Below, in pieces: positions 14,422 through 22,673 of a stretch of 33,015 nucleotides of DNA. The first letter of the stretch is position 1; every line of letters begins with the position of its first letter. The DNA is from Bacteroides sp. UBA1317 (GTDB lineage Bacteria; Bacteroidota; Bacteroidia; Bacteroidales; Bacteroidaceae): assembly GCA_002307035.1 (NCBI GenBank), contig DBTL01000099.1:1-33015 (forward strand). The letters run 5' to 3'. Under the pieces are notes generated by a model, which was not told where the DNA came from, did not search any database, and was given only the letters and a program-made list of their open reading frames with translations. Made by a program: the position numbers and the translations under genes.

Positions 14422-17400
14422 ATGAAAAAGAGATTCTTCATAAAGCTAATATGTATTCTTTTGATGTTCTTGTCTGCTCCCGAAAGAGTTCATGCTTCCA
14501 ATGCAACGAAATACATATCGAACGTTAACGGGCTGACCAATAACTCCGTAAACTGCATCCTGGAAGATTTAGAACATACAATTTGGGTGGGGACTTGGGA
14601 TGGACTAAATGCATATAACGGAAGAGAGATCTTAACATTCAGATACAGCAAAAGTAACCCAAACTCAATCAGCAACAACGTTATCCGACAGATTATTGAA
14701 CAAAACGGCAATTTATGGATAGCTACGGATAATGGGATTAATCGGTTGAACAAAAAGACTCTGCAGATTACGAGATACTATTTGCGAACAGATAATAAAA
14801 TTCCCAATCAGGAGAAGTCTTTCATTCTTGGAAAAACAGCAAAAGGAAACGTTCTTTGTTTTGTGAAAGATCGTGGTTTCTATACTTACAATAATAAAAC
14901 GGATGATTTCAAACTGATTGAAACGGGCTTAGCAAATACAATAAAAGATTTCGCCATAGACAAGAGCGATAACATGCTGTTTCTTCTGACGAATGGGAAT
15001 GTAAGGTACTTGAAGTATCAACAATTGGCTGTTGGCACTAAGGCGGCAAATTTACGTAGGATAAACATCAATGATCCCGTCAGCAAGATATTCCTGTCAG
15101 GCAATCATTTCATTCTAAATAGTGGAAAGGTTGTTTCAATTCTGAATTCAGATTTCACCGTTTCCCGAAAGATTGAATTAGAAACACACAAACCTGTGTC
15201 ACAAATCATTCTGTTCGGGAAACAACTGTACATAAGTTTTATAGAAGGGGGTTGCATCAATTATAACTTAGAAAAGAATAGCTCTTTTTATATCAATGAA
15301 TTACCCAGACAGCTTTCTGTTTTTACTGTCTATCTGGGTAGCCAGAACATATTGTGGATAGGAACAGACGGACAAGGTTTAATACAGTTTTATCACCATG
15401 ACTCTCTCTTCGAAACAATCCGTACAACTCATCCCGTCAGGAGTTTTTGCGAAAGCAACGATAAATCGATTCTGGTTGTTGGTACGAAAGGAAGTGGCAT
15501 CAAGCGTCTGAATGTAGCGACAAAGCAATTGTCGGATTATCTAAATGAGAGTAACGGTTTGATTTCGAACTCCGTGTACGCCTTGAAGAAAAACAAGGCG
15601 AATGACATATTCATAGGTACGGAAGGAACTGGGATCAATATACTGAATGGAAGTAGCGGGAGGTTGGAAAAGTTGGAGATACCCGATAAATATCCTGCTT
15701 TCAAAGCGGTATACAGTATCTATTTCACCAACAACGATTCGTTGCTATGGGTTGGAACGTCCGGTTATGGATTGATCAAGATGAACATTATTAAAGAGAA
15801 GAACAAGTATAAGGTTAAGGGCTTCAGACAATACACCTCTGCCGACAAGAATAAGTCTTTAAACAATGATGTCGTATATGCCATCACTTCCAGCGAAGAT
15901 GATCATTCTCTTTGGTTTGGAACAAGAGGAGGAGGATTAAGCCGAATTGATGTTCAGGATAATAGAATGAAAGAAACAGACAGTAATATACTTCTGACTA
16001 ATAATGATGTGTTATGCTTGCTACGTGATGGCAAAGATATATGGATTGGAACAAGTTATGGGTTAAACAAGCTCAAGAAGCAAGGTGATAATTATGAACT
16101 AATACAATATGCCGACGAGAAGTTAAACAACAAAACGATACATGGGATATTGAAAGACTCTAAAGGCAATATATGGATTAGTACGAACCAAGGGCTGTCT
16201 AATCTGAATATAAAGAACAATAAGATAGATAATTACACGCTAAACGATGGCTTACAAAATGACGAGTTCTCGGACGGGGCTTTCTTTAAGGATAATAGAG
16301 ACTTCTTGTTTTTCGGAGGAGTTAGTGGTTTGAGTTATTTCAATCCACAAAACATACATCTACGTGAATTTAACGCACCACTCGCACTGAGCAACCTCAA
16401 GATTTACAATACGCCGCAAAAGATTAACGAACGGATTCAAGAAAGAACCTTAAAGTTGAGTTATGAAGAGAGGTTTGTTACGTTTACCTTTATATCAAAA
16501 GATTTTATTAATAACGAAAACTGCGAATATGCTTACCGCCTGAAGAACTATTCAGAAGAGTGGGTGGAGATGGGAAATAACCCCAATATAATATTCACCC
16601 AACTGCCTCCGGGGAAATACGTGTTGGAAGTAAAAAGCAGCAACGGTGATAAAGTATGGGGGAGCAACTCTTACAGCCTGACGATCAAAGTGGGATACCC
16701 GTGGTGGCTAAGTATGCCGGCACTGATTATCTACGGCATCTTATGTGTTATTATTATTTACATCACAAGATCTGTTATCAGAAATCGGATTAGACTCAGT
16801 CGCCAAGTTCTCATCACACAGATGGAGAAACAGCAAGAAAAGAAGATCTATGAATCTAAGCTAAACTTCTTCACGAATGTGGCACACGAATTCTTTACTC
16901 CGCTAACACTGATTTATACTCCTGCCCAACATCTATTAGAACAGACTAAGTTGGATGCTGATACTCGAAAATACCTGCAAATTATAAATAGCAACGCAGA
17001 AAGAATGCAGAAGCTGATCAGTGAACTGATGGAGTTTCGAAAAATAAAGCCCGGGCAGACTGATCTACACCCGGAAATAATAAATATTCGGGCATTGGTG
17101 GAGTATACGTCCAATAACTATGTGGACATTTTAAAAGAAAACAAAATAGACTTTAAAGTGAACGTGCATGATACTACCGAATTATATTCGGACCGCAACG
17201 CATTGGAGAAGATTATTTTCAATCTCCTTTCCAATGCCTATAAATATACTTCCCGAAATGGCTACGTTTATGTGGAAGTAACGCAGAAAGCCGATCAAAA
17301 CAATGCTCTAGAGCTGATAATCAGAAATTCGGGTAAGGGGCTTACCGAACAACAAAGGACGGAAATATTCAACAAATACAAGATATTCGATACACCTAAA

Positions 17401-18372
17401 CTTGGTAACTCGGTAAGCAATGGGATTGGTCTCAACTTAACAAAAAATCTCACAGAGTTATTGGGGGGAGAAATTAAAGTGAACAGTGAGCTAGGCAAGT
17501 ACATCGAATTTTCAGTAGATATTCCTCCTTTACCTGCAAACATAGGTAGCATTGTGACAAATGAAAAAGAAACTCCCGAGGAAGATATTACTCACCCGAA
17601 AGAGTTGAAGCCAAGGAAAGATACAGTGGTATTAATCATAGAAGATGAAAGGAATATTCGGGAATTATTGAAAGATGTTTTAGATGATTATATTGTTCAG
17701 GAGGCTAAAGACGGAGCAGAAGCACTGACTTATATAGAGCAAAATCATCCGGATGTGATTATCAGTGACATAATTATGCCCAATATGGACGGCATTTCGC
17801 TGATTGATCGTTTAAAGTCGGATCCGAAAACAAGCTATATCCCTATCATCAATATCTCGGCAAAAGCGTCTATTGAAGATCAGATTAACGCGTACAATCA
17901 TGGGGCGGATGCGTATATAACCAAGCCGTTTCATCCCCGACATGTTATTTCGACCATTGAGAATCTACTTTCAAGGCAAACGCTGCTAAAGAATTATTTC
18001 AATTCCAGTCTTTCTTCAATCAAAGTAAAAGATGGCATTGCACTTTATCCGGAAGACGAAGAGCTGATACGCAGTGTAACAGAATTTATTAAAAACAATC
18101 TTGATGATGAATCGTTGACTCCTTTATCCATCGCCGAATTTGTAGGGGTAAGCAAACCTACCCTCTATCGTAAATTTAAAGAACTTATGGATAAAACACC
18201 AAGTGAGTTCGTGCGAACAATCAGGCTTGAGCATGCTGCCAAACTATTAAGAAGCAGCAAACTCACCGCTTCCGAGATCATGTTTCATTCGGGATTTTCC
18301 AATAAATCTTATTTCTATCGCGAGTTCCTAAAACAATATGGTGTTTCTCCGAAAGATTATCGGAACCAATAA
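14422..18372 (+). CDS. Hybrid two-component system regulator (HTCS) of the PUL
   Basis: This 1316-residue one-protein signalling system has a periplasmic sensor, inner-membrane anchor and cytoplasmic kinase, receiver and DNA-binding parts. Order: signal peptide (1-25); two beta-propellers made of Reg_prop repeats (NSVNCILEDLEHTIWVGTWD and many similar copies) to about residue 670; Y_Y_Y domain (about 681-760); transmembrane segment (about 762-785); HisKA with phospho-acceptor His822; HATPase with N-box NLLSNAYKY (Asn938) and GIGLNLTKNLTELLGGEI; receiver domain with phospho-acceptor Asp1116 in DIIMPNMDG; and a C-terminal AraC-type HTH (IAEFVGVSKPTLYRKFKEL from about 1237). The H-box reads AHEFFTPLTLI, with Phe in place of the usual Arg of HE(x)RTPL. 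Position directly after the PUL makes it the likely activator, sensing an oligosaccharide in the periplasm. Confidence 0.95.
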   Translation: MKKRFFIKLICILLMFLSAPERVHASNATKYISNVNGLTNNSVNCILEDLEHTIWVGTWDGLNAYNGREILTFRYSKSNPNSISNNVIRQIIEQNGNLWIATDNGINRLNKKTLQITRYYLRTDNKIPNQEKSFILGKTAKGNVLCFVKDRGFYTYNNKTDDFKLIETGLANTIKDFAIDKSDNMLFLLTNGNVRYLKYQQLAVGTKAANLRRININDPVSKIFLSGNHFILNSGKVVSILNSDFTVSRKIELETHKPVSQIILFGKQLYISFIEGGCINYNLEKNSSFYINELPRQLSVFTVYLGSQNILWIGTDGQGLIQFYHHDSLFETIRTTHPVRSFCESNDKSILVVGTKGSGIKRLNVATKQLSDYLNESNGLISNSVYALKKNKANDIFIGTEGTGINILNGSSGRLEKLEIPDKYPAFKAVYSIYFTNNDSLLWVGTSGYGLIKMNIIKEKNKYKVKGFRQYTSADKNKSLNNDVVYAITSSEDDHSLWFGTRGGGLSRIDVQDNRMKETDSNILLTNNDVLCLLRDGKDIWIGTSYGLNKLKKQGDNYELIQYADEKLNNKTIHGILKDSKGNIWISTNQGLSNLNIKNNKIDNYTLNDGLQNDEFSDGAFFKDNRDFLFFGGVSGLSYFNPQNIHLREFNAPLALSNLKIYNTPQKINERIQERTLKLSYEERFVTFTFISKDFINNENCEYAYRLKNYSEEWVEMGNNPNIIFTQLPPGKYVLEVKSSNGDKVWGSNSYSLTIKVGYPWWLSMPALIIYGILCVIIIYITRSVIRNRIRLSRQVLITQMEKQQEKKIYESKLNFFTNVAHEFFTPLTLIYTPAQHLLEQTKLDADTRKYLQIINSNAERMQKLISELMEFRKIKPGQTDLHPEIINIRALVEYTSNNYVDILKENKIDFKVNVHDTTELYSDRNALEKIIFNLLSNAYKYTSRNGYVYVEVTQKADQNNALELIIRNSGKGLTEQQRTEIFNKYKIFDTPKLGNSVSNGIGLNLTKNLTELLGGEIKVNSELGKYIEFSVDIPPLPANIGSIVTNEKETPEEDITHPKELKPRKDTVVLIIEDERNIRELLKDVLDDYIVQEAKDGAEALTYIEQNHPDVIISDIIMPNMDGISLIDRLKSDPKTSYIPIINISAKASIEDQINAYNHGADAYITKPFHPRHVISTIENLLSRQTLLKNYFNSSLSSIKVKDGIALYPEDEELIRSVTEFIKNNLDDESLTPLSIAEFVGVSKPTLYRKFKELMDKTPSEFVRTIRLEHAAKLLRSSKLTASEIMFHSGFSNKSYFYREFLKQYGVSPKDYRNQ

Positions 18373-18568
18373 GGAAGAGAAGGTCAACAAGCTTTCTCAA
18401 AATATTTAAAGCGAAAAAGTACATTGTCATTCTTGACCCAATGAAAAGGAAATACCACGAGGTAATAAATGACTTTGGTTTTCGGTTAAAGGGTCTATTG
18501 GTTACACCCCTAAACTTTCATTTTTTAGTTTAAGCCTTGAAGTTTCTTCATCTTTTCGGCTGAAAAGC

Positions 18569-18599
18569 TTGACTTTGGCAAGTAAATGTATTACTTTTG
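18569..18599 (+). promoter_or_regulatory. Promoter of the candidate small RNA
   Basis: TACTTTTG at 18592-18599 matches the -7 consensus TAnnTTTG. TTGACT at 18569-18574 lies 17 bp upstream, close to the expected -33 position. It directly precedes a hairpin-terminator unit with no reading frame, predicting transcription start near 18605. Confidence 0.55.
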
Positions 18600-18677
18600 T
18601 AAGTGTAATCATAAAGTAGTTTGAGATTAAACTACAGTAAACGGGGGAAGTTGTTGCTTCTCCCGTTTTTTATTTTT
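18600..18677 (+). ncRNA. Candidate small RNA with two hairpins
   Basis: A promoter with TACTTTTG at 18592-18599 is followed by a perfect 7-bp hairpin (GTAGTTT 18616-18622, loop GAGATT, AAACTAC 18629-18635). Five bases later comes a strong intrinsic terminator: ACGGGGGAAG (18641-18650), loop TTGTTG, CTTCTCCCGT (18657-18666), then TTTTTATTTTT. The predicted transcript is about 70-75 nt. It has no start codon with a sensible frame, and it lies 230 bp past the stop of the hybrid regulator, too far and too self-contained to be only that gene's terminator. The target and the family are unknown. I could not match it to a named Bacteroides RNA. Confidence 0.6.
18641..18677 (+). terminator. Strong intrinsic terminator of the small RNA
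   Basis: A 10-bp stem with one G-U pair, extended by two A-T pairs at its base, has a 6-base loop and is followed by a T-rich tract (TTTTTATTTTT). It is the clearest plus-strand intrinsic terminator in the window. Confidence 0.8.
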
Positions 18678-18735
18678 GCACGGTTCTTTTGGAGCAACTG
18701 AACCGTGCAGAATGGGTAAAAGAACGGTTCAGTTG
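18678..18735. repeat. Three repeat arms forming two mutually exclusive hairpins
   Basis: Arm A GCACGGTTC (18678-18686) pairs perfectly with GAACCGTGC (18700-18708). The overlapping middle arm CAACTGAACCGT (18695-18706) pairs perfectly with arm B ACGGTTCAGTTG (18724-18735) over 12 bp. The middle arm cannot pair with both, so a transcript would have two alternative folds. Arms A and B are also imperfect direct repeats (ACGGTTC-nn-TTG-AGCAA). It starts at the base following the small RNA's T-tract. This may be a switch, a protein-binding site or a short palindromic repeat element. Confidence 0.6.
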
Positions 18736-18962
18736 AGCAATTTGCCGGTTTCTTTCACTCTTGAAGACGGTTTCATTTCATCCATATGCTTATTTGTTAT
18801 CGGAATAACTCCTAATGAAAAGTATCTTTTCTCGTATTGTTGTCCAAACAACTCCTATATCTTTCTCAAGACCACTTCTCACGTTAATAATTAGTAAACA
18901 TGCTCTTGACAAAAAGGAGTTCAAAAAGGATGTTTGTACACAATTATCCTTATAGAACAAGA

Positions 18963-19021
18963 AAGTCACGCACTCCCTGACGCTCTTTATTCAAGAATTG
19001 TCAGAAGGAAGTGCGTGACTT
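18963..19021 (-). terminator. Long hairpin downstream of hisS
   Basis: AAGTCACGCACT (18963-18974) and AGTGCGTGACTT (19010-19021) form a perfect 12-bp outer stem. CTGAC (18977-18981) and GTCAG (19000-19004) extend it inward. It lies 36 bp past the hisS stop codon. Only a short T-rich stretch follows on the minus strand, so it is a probable but not ideal terminator. Confidence 0.6.
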
Positions 19022-19057
19022 CGTCACTCTATCTCAGAAAAGTATTTAGTATTGTTC

Positions 19058-20452
19058 TTATTGTATGGCGGCAATCAGTTCGTCGGCCGAAACAAGAGTT
19101 TGCTCGCCCGTTTCCATGTTTTTGAGTGTCACCTTGCCTTCATTCATCTCATTTTCGCCCACAATGGCAACAAACGGGATATTCTTTGCATTTGCGTAAC
19201 TCATCTGCTTTTTCATCTTTGACGAATCAGGGAATATCTCAGCTCTAATACCGGCCAAACGTGCTTGAGACAATATAGGAAGAGAATAAGCTGCTTCCTT
19301 ATCACCGAAATTAACGAAAAGCAGTTGCGTACCATTAACGGCTTCTTTTGGATAGAGCTCTAATTGGTTGAGCACATCAAAGATACGATCGGCTCCAAAA
19401 GAAATGCCAACACCCGACACTCCGGGCATACCAAACACACCTGTCAGATTGTCATATCGACCGCCTCCGGTGATACTACCTATTTGTACATCAAGGGCTT
19501 TCACCTCAAAGATAGCTCCGGTATAGTAGTTCAATCCGCGAGCCAACGTGAGATCAAGTTCTATGTGGTTGATCATATCATCCATGAACAGATCCGGTGT
19601 ATGGGGAGTTCTAAGAGTACCAAACGTATGGAGGATAAATTCGCTTTCCTCCACTCCTTTCAATCCAACTTCGCTAGTAGCCAACACTTCCTTAAGAGTT
19701 GCCAGTTTCTCTGTATTGGTACCTTTGAGCAAAATAATGGGTTGCAACTTGGCTATAGCCTCATCACTAATCCCTTTCTCTGTCAATTCCTTATTTACAT
19801 TCTCCAGTCCTATCTTGTCCAGTTTATCGATGGCTACAGTAATATCTACGATCTTATCCGCCTCACCAATTATCTCGGCTATACCGGTAAGGATCTTACG
19901 ATTGTTGATCTTTATACAAACCCGAATTCCAAAGCGAGTAAACACCGTATCTACTATCTGCATCAACTCCACTTCATTGAGCAACGAGTCACTACCAACT
20001 ACATCAGCATCACATTGGTAGAATTCACGGTAACGTCCCTTCTGCGGACGATCGGCACGCCACACCGGTTGAATCTGATAGCGTTTAAAAGGAAAAGTTA
20101 TTTCATCACGATGCATCACCACGTAGCGGGCAAAAGGAACCGTTAAGTCATAGCGCAAACCTTTTTCACAAAACTTACCGGCCAACTTGGCAGCATCACG
20201 GCTCAAGAGCTCTTCATCAGATAGTTCCGAAAAGTAATTGCCCGAATTCTGAATCTTAAAAAGAAGTTTGTCGCCCTCGTCACCATACTTGCCCATCAGG
20301 GTAGAAAGCATCTCCATTGAAGGGGTTTCTATTTGCTGAAAGCCATAAAGGTGATATACATCACGAATCGTGTTGAATATGTAGTTTCGTTTTGCCATCT
20401 CAACAGGTGAGAAGTCGCGTGTTCCTTTCGGTATACTAGGTTTTGCTCCCAT
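19058..20452 (-). CDS. hisS: Histidyl-tRNA synthetase
   Basis: This is a 464-residue class II aminoacyl-tRNA synthetase that charges tRNA-His in the cytoplasm. Visible motifs: PSIPKGTRDFSPVEM at the N-terminus; motif 2, PVWRADRPQKGRYREFYQCD, the arm contacting ATP and the tRNA acceptor end; the histidine-specific signatures ARGLNYYTGAIFEVKA and GGGRYDNLTGVFG; motif 3, GVGISFGADRIFDVL; and a C-terminal anticodon-binding domain (LFVNFGDKEAAYSLPIL onward). The length fits the family, and nothing is missing. It has its own -7-like element (20478-20485) and is separated from the upstream metallopeptidase gene by a hairpin terminator, so it is probably a single-gene unit. Confidence 0.97.
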   Translation of the reverse strand: MGAKPSIPKGTRDFSPVEMAKRNYIFNTIRDVYHLYGFQQIETPSMEMLSTLMGKYGDEGDKLLFKIQNSGNYFSELSDEELLSRDAAKLAGKFCEKGLRYDLTVPFARYVVMHRDEITFPFKRYQIQPVWRADRPQKGRYREFYQCDADVVGSDSLLNEVELMQIVDTVFTRFGIRVCIKINNRKILTGIAEIIGEADKIVDITVAIDKLDKIGLENVNKELTEKGISDEAIAKLQPIILLKGTNTEKLATLKEVLATSEVGLKGVEESEFILHTFGTLRTPHTPDLFMDDMINHIELDLTLARGLNYYTGAIFEVKALDVQIGSITGGGRYDNLTGVFGMPGVSGVGISFGADRIFDVLNQLELYPKEAVNGTQLLFVNFGDKEAAYSLPILSQARLAGIRAEIFPDSSKMKKQMSYANAKNIPFVAIVGENEMNEGKVTLKNMETGEQTLVSADELIAAIQ

Positions 20453-20477
20453 ACTAATTTTACTTTTAATTGAGGTG

Positions 20478-20485
20478 CAAAGGTA
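20478..20485 (-). promoter_or_regulatory. Putative -7 element of hisS
   Basis: On the minus strand TACCTTTG matches TAnnTTTG and ends 25 bp before the hisS ATG. The transcript would have a very short leader. No clear -33 TTTG is visible. Confidence 0.5.
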
Positions 20486-20525
20486 TAAATTAATCGTGAA
20501 AAACAGAAGAAAAGAGTTATAAAGC

Positions 20526-20566
20526 AGAAGACGCGCAGAATGCCCGAAAGCATTTGCGCGTCTTCT
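20526..20566. terminator. Hairpin terminator between metallopeptidase gene and hisS
   Basis: AGAAGACGCGC (20526-20536) pairs perfectly with GCGCGTCTTCT (20556-20566), with AATGC and GCATT pairing further in. It lies 30 bp past the metallopeptidase stop on the minus strand. The T-tract is interrupted, so termination efficiency is uncertain. Confidence 0.7.
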
Positions 20567-20596
20567 TTATCTTAATGAAAGAACAGCAAAGAGTCT

Positions 20597-21283
20597 TTAG
20601 TCTCTTCTTCCCATAAATATCATGATGTAATAAACCAGTGTAGCCAATGAGCCCAACGCAGCAACGACATACGTATAAGCAGCAGAGCGGAGAGCATCTT
20701 CGGCTTGTGAATGATTGTAAGAATTGGTAATGCCTGCACTACTTAACCATACCAACGCACGTTTGCTGGCATCAATCTCAACCGGAAGAGTCACGAAGCT
20801 AAAGAGTGTGGTTATAGCGAACAGTACAATCCCGGCAAGTAGCAAAGCCGGAAATGAATTGATAAGCAAAATACCACCCAGCAACAACCAGCTCATCCAC
20901 TGCGAAGCAAAGGTTACCACCGGTACCAACTTACTACGCATAGTCAGTGGAGCATAAGCACGAGCATGCTGAACAGCGTGTCCACATTCATGGGCAGCTA
21001 CAGCAGCAGCCATAATGCTATTACCGTCATAAACACCTTCACTCAAATTCACTGTCTTATTGGCAGGGTTATAATGATCGGTCAGCGAACCATTGGTACT
21101 CGTCACCTGAACATCATAAATACCACTGTCTTGCAACATCTTTACTGCCACATCACGACCTGTCATGCCCGAAGGCAAAGGCATCTTTGAGTATTTCTTA
21201 AACTTGTTCTTCAAGTTCCATTGCACCAGAAAACTTACCAGAGCAATACCGATAAACAGTAACCATGAACCAGGTAGTATCAT
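20597..21283 (-). CDS. Membrane zinc metallopeptidase, YugP-like (Zn_peptidase_2)
   Basis: This 228-residue membrane protein belongs to the neutral zinc metallopeptidase family typified by Bacillus YugP (PF04298). The zinc-binding helix AAHECGHAVQHARAYAPL contains HECGH at residues 98-102, a match to HExxH. PVEIDASKRAL (168-178) is the second conserved family motif and probably supplies another ligand. Hydrophobic segments are at about residues 5-20, 120-145, 146-166 and 205-225. The physiological substrate of this family is not established. It stands between purA and hisS on the same strand but is flanked by terminators on both sides, so it is likely transcribed alone. Confidence 0.9.
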   Translation of the reverse strand: MILPGSWLLFIGIALVSFLVQWNLKNKFKKYSKMPLPSGMTGRDVAVKMLQDSGIYDVQVTSTNGSLTDHYNPANKTVNLSEGVYDGNSIMAAAVAAHECGHAVQHARAYAPLTMRSKLVPVVTFASQWMSWLLLGGILLINSFPALLLAGIVLFAITTLFSFVTLPVEIDASKRALVWLSSAGITNSYNHSQAEDALRSAAYTYVVAALGSLATLVYYIMIFMGRRD

Positions 21284-21347
21284 ATTCTTCTTTTCTTTTA
21301 GTTATTACTACAAACGATAGAGCAAATAGTTTGCCAAAAATAGGAAA

Positions 21348-21382
21348 AAAAAATAAGAGACTGGTTTAGTCTCTTATTTTTT
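21348..21382. terminator. Perfect 15-bp terminator hairpin after purA
   Basis: An A-rich arm ending TAAGAGACT (21348-21362) pairs along all 15 bases with AGTCTCTTATTTTTT (21368-21382) around loop GGTTT. The stem is bracketed by A and T runs, so it can terminate in both directions. It lies 19 bp past the purA stop codon. Confidence 0.9.
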
Positions 21383-21401
21383 AGTAAGAATTATTATATT
21401 A

Positions 21402-22673
21402 TCACTCTTCTGTGTAACGCTCAACTGTCTGTTCTCTGTCCGGTCCTACTGAAACAAACTTAACCGGCACACCGAGTTGCTCTTCCAAGAAAGAAAGGTA
21501 AGCATTAAATTCCTCAGGGAATTCATCTTCGCTATGCATCTTTGTCATATCCGTTTGCCAACCGACAAGTTCCACATAAACCGGTTCTACATTCTCATTG
21601 ATATCATAGGGAAAGTAATCGATCTCTTCTCCGTCTATCCGATAAGCCACGCAAGCCTTTATACTATCGAACATATCAAGCACGTCACTTTTCATCATGA
21701 TCAACTTAGTAACTCCGTTTATCATGATAGAATATTTCAGTGCTACAAGATCAATCCATCCGCAACGGCGTTTACGTCCGGTTACCGAACCAAACTCGTG
21801 TCCGAGTGTGCATATCTCATCACCTACTTTATCAAATAGTTCCGTAGGGAAAGGACCTGAGCCTACGCGTGTGCAATAAGCCTTAAAGATACCATACACT
21901 TCGCCAATCTTATTTGGTGCAACGCCCAACCCTGTGCAAGCACCGGCACATACTGTGTTGGAAGAAGTCACAAAGGGATATGAACCAAAATCAATATCAA
22001 GCATAGTGCCTTGTGCACCTTCGCAAAGGATGCTCTTACCTGCTTTTAGCAGATTATTTATCTCATGCTCACTATCAACAAAATGGAACTGCTTGAGATA
22101 TTCAATGCCCTCAAACCAAGCTTTCTCAAGTTCTGTGAGATCATATTCATAATTCAGACTCTTCAACAACTGTTCGTGCTTTGCTTTTGCCAAAGCATAT
22201 TTCTCTTCAAAACCAATTAGAATATCTCCTACCCGAACGCCGTTACGACTTACTTTGTCCGTATACGTAGGTCCAATACCCTTACCGGTAGTACCCACTT
22301 TGGCATCTCCCTTAGCAGCTTCATAGGCCAAATCGAGTATACGGTGAGTAGGAAGAATAAGATGCGCTTTCTTTGAAATATGAAGTCTGTCTTTCAGATT
22401 ATGCCCGGATGCTTCCAGAGCCTCAGCTTCAGCTTTAAACAAAGCCGGGTCGAGCACTACTCCATTGCCTATAATATTCACTTTATCTCCTTGGAAGATT
22501 CCTGAAGGGATGGAACGAAGAATATACTTCTGACCTTCAAACTCAAGCGTATGACCAGCATTCGGCCCACCTTGGAAACGTGCCACCACATCATATTTTG
22601 GAGTTAATACGTCGACAACTTTTCCTTTTCCTTCGTCGCCCCATTGCAAACCTAATAGAACATCTACTTTCAT
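21402..22673 (-). CDS. purA: Adenylosuccinate synthetase
   Basis: This 423-residue enzyme joins IMP and aspartate using GTP to form adenylosuccinate, the first committed step to AMP. The N-terminal signature LQWGDEGKGKVVD (residues 9-21) carries catalytic Asp13. GGPNAGHTL (35-43) carries His41, the second catalytic residue. Further family motifs include GTTGKGIGPTYTDK and SVTGRKRRCGWIDL. The start codon overlaps the fur stop as ATGA, so the two genes are translationally coupled. A perfect terminator follows. The coupling to a Fur-family gene means purA expression would follow that promoter, at 23185-23192. Confidence 0.98.
   Translation of the reverse strand: MKVDVLLGLQWGDEGKGKVVDVLTPKYDVVARFQGGPNAGHTLEFEGQKYILRSIPSGIFQGDKVNIIGNGVVLDPALFKAEAEALEASGHNLKDRLHISKKAHLILPTHRILDLAYEAAKGDAKVGTTGKGIGPTYTDKVSRNGVRVGDILIGFEEKYALAKAKHEQLLKSLNYEYDLTELEKAWFEGIEYLKQFHFVDSEHEINNLLKAGKSILCEGAQGTMLDIDFGSYPFVTSSNTVCAGACTGLGVAPNKIGEVYGIFKAYCTRVGSGPFPTELFDKVGDEICTLGHEFGSVTGRKRRCGWIDLVALKYSIMINGVTKLIMMKSDVLDMFDSIKACVAYRIDGEEIDYFPYDINENVEPVYVELVGWQTDMTKMHSEDEFPEEFNAYLSFLEEQLGVPVKFVSVGPDREQTVERYTEE

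Larger units (their letters stand above)
18373..19057. other. 685-bp intergenic region rich in RNA structure
   Basis: No protein gene is convincing here. From left to right it holds a small hairpin at 18552-18567 (CTTTTC-GGCT-GAAAAG), a promoter, a short RNA gene with terminator (18600-18677), three repeat arms forming alternative hairpins (18678-18735), about 220 bases with nothing I can name, and a long hairpin (18963-19021) at the 3' end of hisS. Confidence 0.6.

Noticed and set aside
18500..18540. Hairpin TAAACT/AGTTTA as terminator of the hybrid regulator gene
   Set aside because: The stem is only 6 bp, AT-rich and about 140 bp past the stop codon; not strong enough to call.
18676..18894. 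72-aa plus-strand frame after the small RNA terminator
   Set aside because: Its first third is the alternative-hairpin repeat, it has no recognisable domain or signal, and the composition looks non-coding.
18934..19125. 63-aa plus-strand frame
   Set aside because: It runs through the long hairpin after hisS and into the antisense of hisS.
19364..20146. 260-aa plus-strand frame
   Set aside because: It lies wholly antisense to hisS, which is full-length with all class II motifs.
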